A model generated the notes under the pieces. The model saw only the letters and a program-made list of their open reading frames with translations. It was not told where the DNA came from and did not search any database. A stretch of DNA of 64,000 nt from contig JAPYKE020000267.1 in assembly GCA_028554795.2 (NCBI GenBank), positions 62,001 through 126,000 on the forward strand. Direction: 5' to 3'. Below are positions 40,794 through 47,741 of this stretch, piece by piece. Numbering within the stretch: position 1 is the stretch's first letter; each line of letters begins with the position of its first letter. The DNA comes from Sinohyriopsis cumingii (Eukaryota > Mollusca > Bivalvia > Unionida > Unionidae). The position numbers and the translations under genes are program-made.

Positions 40794-40810
40794 GCTAGTG
40801 TTTTTAATTA
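40794..40810 (-). promoter_or_regulatory. Late-type promoter motif (membrane protein gene)
   Basis: Sense-strand AATTAAAAACACTAG, 14 bases before the ATG at 40779, followed by a tttaaaataaa leader. It shares the ATTRAAAACA core with the other virion genes. Confidence 0.55.
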
Positions 40811-41658
40811 CTTAGATCCACTACAAATTCCACATACCATGTAATGTTTGCCCTGACTAAATTTCTATCAACGGCTCTAATTGTAAACGGTTCAGTTGCG
40901 TCCTTGTCTATAATTGTTGATATTGTATTGTTAAACCCGGATGAACTCGACGATGATACATTAAACTGCATCATTGAAACCAGTGTCAATCGATAAATGC
41001 CTTTAATAGTTGCGGTAATATTTACTATATTCTGTGTAGAAGATGTCCAAGTGAATGATCCATGCCGAATTGTGTATACCGTGTTGATGGCGTTCTCATG
41101 AGGGACTTTTATTCTTGTCATTCCCGGTAGTTTGTCTTTAATCGCTGCAACATCAGTTTTGATCGTTCTTATTTCCACTTCATGCTCGTCTATATTATTC
41201 CTGTGCGCTGCAACCTTAGGAATGAGTGTATTTATTTCCCGTTCATGCACGTTTGCATCCCTTCTGTTCGTTGCAACATCAGTTTTGATTATTCTTATAT
41301 CTTGTGTATGCGCGTCTATATTTTTTTTGTTCTCTGCAATATTAGTTTTAATTGTTCCTATTTCCTGTGCATGCGCGTCTATATTCCCTTTGTTCGCTGC
41401 AATATTAGTTTTGATTATTCTTATATCCTGTGTATGCGAGTCTATATTCACTTTGTTTACTGCAACATCAGTTTTGATCGTTCTTATATCCCCTGTATGC
41501 GCGTCTATATTCCCTTTGTTCGCTGCAACATCAGTTTTGATTGTTCTTATTTCCTGTCCATACGCAGTGATGTCGTTTATAGTTGTTGTAATTTCATCCA
41601 GCTTGGTATTTTTTTTTGCCAAAGAATTTATCAAAGTTGTCATCGATCCTGTTAACAT
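40804..41658 (-). CDS. Fibre protein: coiled-coil shaft and C-terminal head
   Basis: 284 residues. After a ~35-residue start come seven repeats of 21 residues (about 36-180) built on IRTIKTDVAANKGNIDAHT, i.e. three heptads each, as expected for a trimeric coiled-coil stalk. The C-terminal ~100 residues are Ser/Thr/Val-rich and beta-like (SFTWTSSTQNIVNITATIKG, then TWYVEFVVDLSN), consistent with a receptor-binding head. The first five repeats are also very similar as DNA (63 bp), so the shaft length has changed recently. The start overlaps the upstream fibre frame by 65 bases at a nine-A run (41609-41617), so both may be one gene. The role in attachment is inferred from architecture. Confidence 0.8.
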   Translation of the reverse strand: MLTGSMTTLINSLAKKNTKLDEITTTINDITAYGQEIRTIKTDVAANKGNIDAHTGDIRTIKTDVAVNKVNIDSHTQDIRIIKTNIAANKGNIDAHAQEIGTIKTNIAENKKNIDAHTQDIRIIKTDVATNRRDANVHEREINTLIPKVAAHRNNIDEHEVEIRTIKTDVAAIKDKLPGMTRIKVPHENAINTVYTIRHGSFTWTSSTQNIVNITATIKGIYRLTLVSMMQFNVSSSSSSGFNNTISTIIDKDATEPFTIRAVDRNLVRANITWYVEFVVDLSN

Positions 41659-42178
41659 TTTTTCGTAACGTGTAAAATTGGCCCGACAGCGTTGTAAACT
41701 CCGAAATAGTATTTTTTATTGTTGCAATATTCGGTTCGGTCACCGTCGGGGTCCCAAAAAAACTAGCGGTAGTGAGTTGCATACCTGTAACAGACTTTTC
41801 CACCTCGGCGAATTTATTCACCTGCGCGTCAAGTTCGGTCACCAATCTATCTAACCTTATAAAACCGTCTTGGATTAATGTTACCCTATCCGTTATCGTC
41901 GATAGATGTTCACCCGGTTTGAGTCGTCCGTCGCTGGTATACAACGCGATAGTGTTCTCGGCGGCATCACGCTGTCGTGTTAAAACATCGTCGAGTGACA
42001 CATTACTGGATTTTAATTTACCCTGGCGGTCTTGAAATACAACTATTTCGCCCGGGTCAACACTGGTTAGATTTAACGTATCAGCGATTTCATCCTCAAT
42101 TAGTTTTTTTATGTCATCGGTGGCGGACGTTATGGGTTCTTTCAGCGCCGAAACCGGTCGTCCCCAGATATCAATCAT
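41594..42178 (-). CDS. Fibre base protein (N-terminal virion-anchoring part)
   Basis: 194 residues with ATG at 42178. The start MIDIWGRPV resembles the (M)xDxFGR opening of fibre proteins in related elements, probably the capsid anchor. The middle has EIVVFQDRQGKLKSSNVSLD, and the rest is predicted helical and coiled-coil-like (RVTLIQDGFIRLDRLVTEL; FYTLRKNVNRIDDNFDKFFG). The frame ends just after an A9 run shared with the start of the next fibre frame (40804-41658), so base and shaft may have been one protein. A relic in the right flank (about 54440-54600) shows the same VVFQ...GRLK block. The upstream motif is weak. Confidence 0.7.
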   Translation of the reverse strand: MIDIWGRPVSALKEPITSATDDIKKLIEDEIADTLNLTSVDPGEIVVFQDRQGKLKSSNVSLDDVLTRQRDAAENTIALYTSDGRLKPGEHLSTITDRVTLIQDGFIRLDRLVTELDAQVNKFAEVEKSVTGMQLTTASFFGTPTVTEPNIATIKNTISEFTTLSGQFYTLRKNVNRIDDNFDKFFGKKKYQAG

Positions 42179-42180
42179 TA

Positions 42181-42531
42181 TTATCTAATGTAATTGTCTC
42201 TAAATTTCCCACTAGTGTATTCGTTTACAACCACATGAGGTGGTTTCCGCGATGATGAAATCGCCCCGAGTACGTTCAATACCTCACGGCCGCATATCGG
42301 TGGGTCACTTAATTGCTGTGTTGGCAGCGTGGAATAAAAAACCGGGGCTGAACACGCCCGGATATACCGCATGAACTCGTTTGGCGGGGCTAACCCGTAT
42401 GAATCAAAATAGACGATCGCACGCGGATCAATCGCGTATGCAACCCAATGAGTTCCCGCTCCGGAGGATTTATCGAGGTTAATTATATCGGTTTCAATAT
42501 TCCTTGGTTTTGTCGGTAATTGATCCCTCAT
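42181..42531 (-). CDS. PRO: Adenain-like cysteine protease, catalytic part
   Basis: 116 residues of a maturation protease of the adenovirus/Ulp1 (C5-like) type. GTHWV carries the catalytic His (28), YFDSYG the Asp (43), TQQLSD the oxyanion Gln (72 or 73) and PPICGREV the Cys (80). Such proteases cleave virion precursors. The N-terminal part of the domain (VPLSNFDLIDAADAL) is found in the neighbouring frame at 42532-42607, where an ATG opens at 42607. The frame changes at a seven-base A run (sense; 42548-42554), so this copy is broken or depends on slippage. The ATG at 42529-42531 is internal to the family's domain. Confidence 0.85.
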   Translation of the reverse strand: MRDQLPTKPRNIETDIINLDKSSGAGTHWVAYAIDPRAIVYFDSYGLAPPNEFMRYIRACSAPVFYSTLPTQQLSDPPICGREVLNVLGAISSSRKPPHVVVNEYTSGKFRDNYIR

Positions 42532-43093
42532 AAAAACACCTCTGAAGTTTTTTTATCGCTAACGCGTCGGCGGCATCTATTAAATCAAAATTGGATAACG
42601 GAACCATAGACTCTTGCGTTAATAAACGGTTCCCGGTAGTCTTAGACCCTTCCCCGAGTACCATGAATACGGGGTTCCCGGTAGTCTTAGACCTTTTCCG
42701 GCTACGGGTCGTTTTTTTATAGCCTTTCCAGGTTGCCTTCTTCAATGCCATTCCCGACGCGGTACCAACGGCCCCTAACGCCGCCGCCTTAGCCACTGCT
42801 GGGGCCGCCGAGGCAATCAACGCTGGAATCGCAACTAAGAGCGGAAATATCCCACCGGTCTTTTCCATGTTTTTGATTGCTGCGGCTGAGAAGGTTACTT
42901 GAACACCCTTTTTATTCTTCATCGCATCATTGAAATGTTTTATTTGACGCACCGTCAACGATATCTTATGATTACCACCTGCCATCTGCGACGGCTTCAG
43001 CGTTATTGTGGTCCCGCATTGTTTAGCCGACTTTGATCGTAATTTCTTGACTTGACCATCGGTTAACTCTACACTGACAACACTATACGACAT
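42494..43093 (-). CDS. Virion core protein, running into protease N-terminus
   Basis: 199 residues, ATG at 43093 behind a late-type motif. Residues 1-80 match a conserved Polinton protein: LTDGQVKKLRSKSAKQCGT, LKPSQMAGGN, LTVRQIKHFNDAMKNKKG. A Gly/Ala-rich hydrophobic segment (about 86-115) follows, then a basic tail KKTTRSRKRSK, fitting a DNA-binding or membrane-active core protein. A 45-base tandem duplication (21-mers at 42628-42648 and 42673-42693) repeats SKTTGN. No stop separates the core tail from the protease N-terminus (PLSNFDL), which is read in the same frame to 42494. Confidence 0.7.
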   Translation of the reverse strand: MSYSVVSVELTDGQVKKLRSKSAKQCGTTITLKPSQMAGGNHKISLTVRQIKHFNDAMKNKKGVQVTFSAAAIKNMEKTGGIFPLLVAIPALIASAAPAVAKAAALGAVGTASGMALKKATWKGYKKTTRSRKRSKTTGNPVFMVLGEGSKTTGNRLLTQESMVPLSNFDLIDAADALAIKKLQRCFYEGSITDKTKEY

Positions 43094-43110
43094 TTTTATT
43101 GTAAACGCGT

Positions 43111-43124
43111 TTATGTTTTCAATT
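43111..43124 (-). promoter_or_regulatory. Late-type promoter motif (core gene)
   Basis: Sense-strand AATTGAAAACATAA, 17 bases before the ATG at 43093. It overlaps the stop codon of the capsid gene, with a tttacaataaaa leader after it. Confidence 0.6.
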
Positions 43125-44538
43125 ACATGTTTTCCACTGGCGCATCAATGATTCTCATTCGTCCACCAACGCCTTCTAGCAGCATTGATTTATCGCTGGG
43201 AATGACAGCAACCGCTCTATATTCGGCAACACCACCAGGACGTTGCACACGAGCTCGGAAGTGTATATCAACGACGGATTGTCTCATTAAATTGAGATGT
43301 TTCAGCGAAAAGTAATAAATCGGATACAGGTTTTTGAAATCAAGTTGCGATATTTGTAAACCGGTATCGACGTTTTGATCGCGGCCCATATACGACAGCA
43401 ATCGATGATACACGCGTGCAATCTGGTTACTCCCGTAATTGAGTTGTATATCCTCGGATGGTTCCTGCTGTCCGTTTATTCTCAACGAGACCTCATTGAC
43501 TCCTAATTGATCAAATATCATATGGCTACGTATTTGGGAACCTAATCGCGCCTTATTCTGTAGCGCTACAAATATATGACGTGGAGCCGAAACACCCTGT
43601 TTGGATGCCAGGTGCCATGTAAAAACACCATCCATATTATCCTCTTTAGCATCAGTGGTTACTGTAAGCCAACTCAACAGTGATTTACCACCTGTCTCCA
43701 TGAATGAAAGTAATCGCTGTTCTGCGGTGATTGATGGGGTCATTACTGGCATCCACAATACTATATTCTTTATATTGACCTTACCGTCGGCAACACCAGC
43801 ATCATGCCAGATTGCATCATTATCATTACCCTTTCGCACGAGTACTACTGTATGCTTAGCCCCATAGATGACTTTTCTGACGTTTCTACAGAATCCGAAT
43901 ATATGATGCAGTGGAATTGCGCATGAAAACTGTCGGCGTTGTCCTTGCAACATCCCTACTCGTGTTGCAAACCCTAGATTATAATTAGTAATAACGTTTA
44001 TGACATCAAAATCCCCAGCTGGTCTTACATACCCGACCGGTGCTGGATTAGCCGAGGCGGCATGTGCTGCCTTTACCCTAGAAAACTGGTTGTGTTCAGC
44101 GTTATCAGTAATATCCTTCGCAAACATCATAGACGGACCAGCTGACCTTGTATAATCATCTGAGTATCTCGCTAGCCCGATTATTGTTGTTGCAACATCA
44201 ACATCACGTTCTATTGATTCAATTTCTCGCCCGTCAATGAGATATTCTGCGCTCTCAAATAACGCCATTACGTCGTTGTTGACAAAACCAACTCGGATAG
44301 TCGGGTTGTTGTCGTATGGTGCATCATCGGCAGCATTTGTTACAAGTTCCCCTTCGATTTCGATAAACGCTTCACACGGCAAAAAATATTTACTGGTATC
44401 TTGGACTTGAAGTTCAATTCGCGATCGTAGATTCGGTTGTATTGCATGATAAGAATAATATTGATAATCACGGACAGAATCATCCCTGCGCACTGGGGCG
44501 TCCATATCAAACGCGGGATCAGCGGTTCGCGCAAACAT
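43123..44538 (-). CDS. MCP: Major capsid protein (double jelly roll)
   Basis: 471 residues from the ATG at 44538. An upstream ATG at 44553 would add five residues but lies only five bases after the promoter motif, so the inner ATG fits the spacing of the other genes better. Family features are SRIELQVQDTSKYFLPCEAFIEIEG, ALFESAEYLIDGREI, the IPLHHIFGFCRNVRKVIYGAKH segment followed by VLVRKGNDNDAIW, and YYFSLKHLNLMRQSVVDIHF near the end. This is the Polinton hexon-type capsid protein with two jelly-roll domains. The frame is intact and of usual length. No trace of the gene is seen in the neighbouring relic. Confidence 0.92.
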   Translation of the reverse strand: MFARTADPAFDMDAPVRRDDSVRDYQYYSYHAIQPNLRSRIELQVQDTSKYFLPCEAFIEIEGELVTNAADDAPYDNNPTIRVGFVNNDVMALFESAEYLIDGREIESIERDVDVATTIIGLARYSDDYTRSAGPSMMFAKDITDNAEHNQFSRVKAAHAASANPAPVGYVRPAGDFDVINVITNYNLGFATRVGMLQGQRRQFSCAIPLHHIFGFCRNVRKVIYGAKHTVVLVRKGNDNDAIWHDAGVADGKVNIKNIVLWMPVMTPSITAEQRLLSFMETGGKSLLSWLTVTTDAKEDNMDGVFTWHLASKQGVSAPRHIFVALQNKARLGSQIRSHMIFDQLGVNEVSLRINGQQEPSEDIQLNYGSNQIARVYHRLLSYMGRDQNVDTGLQISQLDFKNLYPIYYFSLKHLNLMRQSVVDIHFRARVQRPGGVAEYRAVAVIPSDKSMLLEGVGGRMRIIDAPVENM

Positions 44539-44557
44539 TTTATTATTTATCATGTTG

Positions 44558-44569
44558 ATGTTTTCAATT
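44558..44569 (-). promoter_or_regulatory. Late-type promoter motif (capsid gene)
   Basis: Sense-strand AATTGAAAACAT, 19 bases before the ATG at 44538, with a gataaataataaa leader. The motif's position argues for the inner start codon. Confidence 0.6.
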
Positions 44570-44577
44570 GCAATTCA

Positions 44578-45108
44578 TCAGCGTCGTTTTCGTCGTAAAT
44601 TCCTTGAATTTTGTTTAAGACCACTTCCCGCTATCGCGTTCATGAGCGCGTTGGTTGTTGCATCAGTGGATGGCTCCGCCATCAACGACGACGGGGTTGC
44701 CGCCAATGACTCGGTGGATGGCTTCGCCATCAAAGACGCTAGTTTTTTTTCCACCGCGTTATTTATTACTTTACTGACATTTGCAGGCATCACTGTCGTA
44801 GAACTCAGCGGCGGAGCCGCCAGCGGCGTTTGTTTTTTTCTTCTCACCAACGACATTAGTTTGTCCTTTGCTGCAGAAAACGCCTTTCCGGCAACATCTC
44901 CAATAGCGCTGATTCCCTTATCACGAATAACATCAATGGCCTTCATAGATAATTGTTTAGCTAACGGCGCCACTTTTGGGGTCATTCTTGTAAATAACCC
45001 CGCAATGGTGCTACCGAGACCGTCTCCGTACCACGCGCGGTATACAGGCAATCGTGAGTTTACCACGTAGACGCTGACTGGTTTATCATGGTTGTAGTGT
45101 ATAATCAT
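44578..45108 (-). CDS. pVI-like basic virion protein
   Basis: 176 residues from the ATG at 45108. The N-terminus (MIIHYNHDKP, then YRAWYGDGLGSTIAGLF) leads into an amphipathic region (PKVAPLAKQLSMKAIDVI) and a DVAGKAFSAAKDKL helix. After a proline-rich linker the protein ends in RNLRRKRR. The GDGLGS...GLF pattern plus amphipathic helix recurs in Polintons and has been compared with adenovirus minor virion proteins such as pVI or pX, so a membrane-active or DNA-binding virion role is inferred. Two Ser/Pro/Ala-rich repeats (MAKPSTESL, MAEPSTDAT) lie near the C-terminus. A degraded homologue lies at 55225-55575. Confidence 0.7.
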   Translation of the reverse strand: MIIHYNHDKPVSVYVVNSRLPVYRAWYGDGLGSTIAGLFTRMTPKVAPLAKQLSMKAIDVIRDKGISAIGDVAGKAFSAAKDKLMSLVRRKKQTPLAAPPLSSTTVMPANVSKVINNAVEKKLASLMAKPSTESLAATPSSLMAEPSTDATTNALMNAIAGSGLKQNSRNLRRKRR

Positions 45109-45124
45109 CTTTATTATAAAAACA

Positions 45125-45140
45125 CCAGTGTTTTCCAATT
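45125..45140 (-). promoter_or_regulatory. Late-type promoter motif (pVI-like gene)
   Basis: Sense-strand AATTGGAAAACACTGG, 16 bases before the ATG at 45108, followed by tttttataataaag. It borders a 14 bp tandem repeat on its upstream side. Confidence 0.55.
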
Positions 45141-45206
45141 AGTGATTGATCACCAGTGATTGATCACCAGTGATTGATCACCAGTGATTGATCACCAGTG
45201 ATTGAT
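45141..45206. repeat. 14 bp tandem repeat, 4.7 copies
   Basis: Perfect copies of AGTGATTGATCACC lie end to end between the stop of the accessory virion gene (45210) and the promoter motif of the pVI-like gene. Each unit contains the palindrome TGATCA. The position suggests a regulatory or binding-site array, but slippage alone could also produce it. Confidence 0.9.
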
Positions 45207-45209
45207 TGG

Positions 45210-46154
45210 TCAATCGCTGTAATGACCGTGGTCATCAAAACCGTACACGAGTTCGTCTATGAGCGTTCGATATATATTAATGTCCATGATACCGCCTGCA
45301 AATAAACGCCTGCAAATATCAGCGGCCTCATTAATGATTTCACGAGAGTTATTTCCGGCTCGTTTTCCTCCGATTAGTACTTCCAGCCGTGATATATCAC
45401 TGAGAACATTACCAGGACAGGTAACGCCGTAGGATTCTTTACCAACAGAGTATCCTTTTCCTCTTTTTGGTTTCTTACTTTTTACTTTCTCGAGGAATGC
45501 GTCGTAATTGGTATCACCACGTGGTTTTGTATCCTTGTATTTACTTGCTAAATACACCATTTTTGCCCATTTTTCCGTCGAATTTACACTTTCCTCGTAA
45601 CCGCTATTGACATACGTCTCTCGAAGGTTCTTATTAAGGTTTGCAACAGTAAAATCAACTAATTCTTCATCGCTGTCGAAGGCTCTAATAGTATCTATTG
45701 CGGACTTTGTAAATACATTACGGGGTATATTCTCCATTTTCTTTTTTTCTTCCGGTATTTCTTCCGGTATTTCTTCCGGTATTTCTTCTTCTGGTGCTCT
45801 TGCAGTAGCACCTGGTTCTTCTTCATCGGCCATTGTAACATAAGGTTCTTGTGGGTCGGTTATAGCGAGTGGTGGCGGCCTCCGTGTTGTAGCGAATGCT
45901 ATTTTCGCAGGAAGTGTTTCCAAAGACTTTTTTGTTTGTTCGGTCTGAGCTGCTATCTTTTCAAGCGCACCGAGGACGGGCACAGTTGCGCTTTTTACCG
46001 GGGCAAAGCGTTGTTCGCTTCCAACAGCAAAATCAGTTTGTAGTTGTTGCCGCGTTTGAAGTTGTTTTCGGACCCTGTCTCGTAACGGTATGAACTTTTT
46101 AAGCGCTGCTAGCCGCTCTCTGGCTAGCCGAGTAGTAAGTGACTCACCTATCAT
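45210..46154 (-). CDS. Accessory virion protein with C-terminal AGNNS motif
   Basis: 314 residues from the first ATG of the frame (46154); the frame is open without ATG up to about 46238. The N-terminal third is basic and helical (RLARERLAALKKFIPLRDRV). A linker carries three EEIP repeats and acidic residues. The C-terminal domain has LSDISRLEVLIGGKRAGNNS followed by EIINEAADICRRLFAGGIMD, a pattern common in Polinton proteins of unknown function. It is probably virion-associated. Relic copies of this C-terminal domain (55595-55915) and of the proline-rich/MEN linker (about 56270-56375) lie in the right flank. Confidence 0.65.
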   Translation of the reverse strand: MIGESLTTRLARERLAALKKFIPLRDRVRKQLQTRQQLQTDFAVGSEQRFAPVKSATVPVLGALEKIAAQTEQTKKSLETLPAKIAFATTRRPPPLAITDPQEPYVTMADEEEPGATARAPEEEIPEEIPEEIPEEKKKMENIPRNVFTKSAIDTIRAFDSDEELVDFTVANLNKNLRETYVNSGYEESVNSTEKWAKMVYLASKYKDTKPRGDTNYDAFLEKVKSKKPKRGKGYSVGKESYGVTCPGNVLSDISRLEVLIGGKRAGNNSREIINEAADICRRLFAGGIMDINIYRTLIDELVYGFDDHGHYSD

Positions 46155-46381
46155 TATTGCAAATTGCTCCGCAATGTCTAATTTCCCTGTGGCAGGAATC
46201 TGTCGCGTCAGACGCAATCGTCTTATCGTTACCACGACCTATCGGGGGGAAAAAAAATGTATACAACGATGCGCCACTCCCGTTACGCTGGGGGCTCCAC
46301 GGGGGTTTCGTCTATAATCCTTCTAATGTTTTTGACCTTACTAAAAATCTCCCGCCGTCGTTCATAGGCAAGTCCGAGTTT

Positions 46382-46645
46382 TTATCGTACTGTCTCAACG
46401 GCAGTGAATAGTCCAATGAATGCATTTACGTCATTGCGGTACAGGTTCTCATTAATCGTATGTTGTAATCGTTTTACAAGAGCGTACTCGCGGGCCAGGG
46501 TAAAACGCCCCCGTTTCGACTGTTCGTTAATAATCTCGTAATCGGATAATATTCTTTCGCTGTCGAGACCATCAGATAATTCAACTCCTTGATTTTTTAA
46601 TTTTGAAATCTCGGTTAATATATTATTGATGTCTTCGATATTCAT
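46382..46645 (-). CDS. Small helical protein, unknown function
   Basis: 87 residues with ATG at 46645. The sequence is helical and charged (ILTEISKLKNQGVELSDGL; REYALVKRLQHTINENLYR) and I do not recognise its family. After its TAA stop the same frame stays open for 32 more codons (to about 46286) with credible protein-like sequence (LGLAYERRREIFSKVKNIRR), so the stop may be a mutation. It could be the lost N-terminal part of the gene at 45210-46154, which starts 130 bases further on without a good start codon; that is speculative. Confidence 0.45.
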   Translation of the reverse strand: MNIEDINNILTEISKLKNQGVELSDGLDSERILSDYEIINEQSKRGRFTLAREYALVKRLQHTINENLYRNDVNAFIGLFTAVETVR

Positions 46646-46834
46646 ATTCTTATAAACATCTTATTTCTAATATAAAAAAAATGTTTTACAAAATGAACTC
46701 TGCGTATCAATCCCGAGGTGTGTTAACATTCGATGAAACCGTAGGATAATTCGTTTTCTTCCGGTATTTCTTCCGGAACAGACAATTTATTGTAGCGTTC
46801 GCACTGTCATGGCGACTTCGTCATGGTGACTTCG
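46646..46834. other. Intergenic spacer with repeat fragments
   Basis: A short non-coding stretch between the small helical gene and the HNH gene. It contains cttccggtatttcttccgg, the same sequence that encodes the EEIPEE repeats of the gene at 45210-46154, and two tandem copies of catggNgacttcgtca near 46808-46838. These look like displaced duplicates. Confidence 0.5.
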
Positions 46835-47353
46835 TCACTCGCTGATATAATCGGAGGATTCTGTTACATATGAAAATCGAATTTTGCGTCCGGTCTTTTT
46901 TGAGATCGCTGAATTCTGTATTCCTTCTGCAACAAATCGTATCGAGGCTCCACAAATGTCAAAGTATCTACTGGCTTCATTCATCGACTGAAAAGTTTTT
47001 TCTTCGTGAGTTGTTGTATCAAATGACTTTACGGGTTTTGCTTTCTTTGAGTATTTACCAGTTCCTCCTTTTTTGGTATTCTGACTTTGCGAGATAGCTT
47101 GCAAGTTTATAAGAGAATTATCAGTCTTATTATTATTAATATGATCAATCACAAACCCATTCTCGATTAATCCGTTAAATACTTCAAATACAATCCTGTG
47201 AACATAATAGCTTTTTCCTCCCGCAGTAAATTGCAAGTATCCCTGATTATTTTTCCATCCAACCGGCTTCTTCAGTCTGCGGTTTCTAACAACGCCGTCG
47301 CGAGATGCCTCGTAATTAACAAGCACGGGATGCGGCTGAAATTCTTGGTCCAT
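46835..47353 (-). CDS. HNH endonuclease, homing-type
   Basis: 172 residues, ATG at 47353. The N-terminus reads like a NUMOD4 plus HNH unit: YEASRDGVVRNRR, then GYLQFTAGGKSYYVHRIVFE with the first His (52), VIDHINNNKTDN with the central His (71), and SLINLQAISQSQN. The C-terminal part (KSFDTTTHEEKTFQSMNEAS, then GRKIRF) is of the NUMOD1/IENR DNA-binding kind. Such proteins are free-standing homing endonucleases of phages and large DNA viruses. Its position between Polinton genes suggests a passenger that spreads among related elements. All key residues are present and the frame is intact. Confidence 0.85.
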   Translation of the reverse strand: MDQEFQPHPVLVNYEASRDGVVRNRRLKKPVGWKNNQGYLQFTAGGKSYYVHRIVFEVFNGLIENGFVIDHINNNKTDNSLINLQAISQSQNTKKGGTGKYSKKAKPVKSFDTTTHEEKTFQSMNEASRYFDICGASIRFVAEGIQNSAISKKTGRKIRFSYVTESSDYISE

Positions 47354-47366
47354 TTGTATAATAATA

Positions 47367-47681
47367 CTACTTGTCTAATTCATTATTTGGTTTAATTATA
47401 AATCTTTCAACGTAGTCTTGAGGAGTTTTGATGATTTTGTCCTTGACGGAGTCAGCGGTGGGGTCAATGACGGCGTTTTTTATTCGTTTATCATAATAAC
47501 GTTTTAACTCTCTGTATCGCTTTCCGCCACAATTGATACACAACTGCGATTTTCCTCTTACACCAACGTGGCAAACCAAGCACGGGAGGGGGCCATTTGA
47601 ACCATTACGAACGCTTTGTAAATGATACCCGCAGAATTCACCTCTACATGATTTATTGCACGGGGTTGTCGACCCAATCAT
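47367..47681 (-). CDS. Small Cys-rich (zinc-binding) protein
   Basis: 104 residues from the ATG at 47681. It has CNKSCRGEFCGYH, then PCLVCHVGVRGKSQLCINCG, two likely zinc knuckles of the CxxxC...CxxH and CxxC...CxxC kinds, followed by a basic tail (KRYRELKRYYDKRIKN). I have seen such small knuckle proteins in related elements, but the function is unknown; nucleic-acid binding is likely. It is divergent to the replication gene, with only 60 bases between the start codons, so both may share an early promoter. Confidence 0.6.
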   Translation of the reverse strand: MIGSTTPCNKSCRGEFCGYHLQSVRNGSNGPLPCLVCHVGVRGKSQLCINCGGKRYRELKRYYDKRIKNAVIDPTADSVKDKIIKTPQDYVERFIIKPNNELDK

Positions 47682-47741
47682 CAACCATTTGCAGTGATTC
47701 GTTATACTATATTCTTTTATTTAAATACTTGTTTTAATTAT

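Noticed and set aside
41132-41668. Plus-strand 178-codon hydrophobic frame
   Set aside because: It is the antisense of the fibre shaft repeats; the minus frame carries the meaningful heptads.
44552-45070. Plus-strand 172-codon frame with membrane-like segments
   Set aside because: It is the antisense of the pVI-like gene, whose minus frame has family motifs and a relic homologue.
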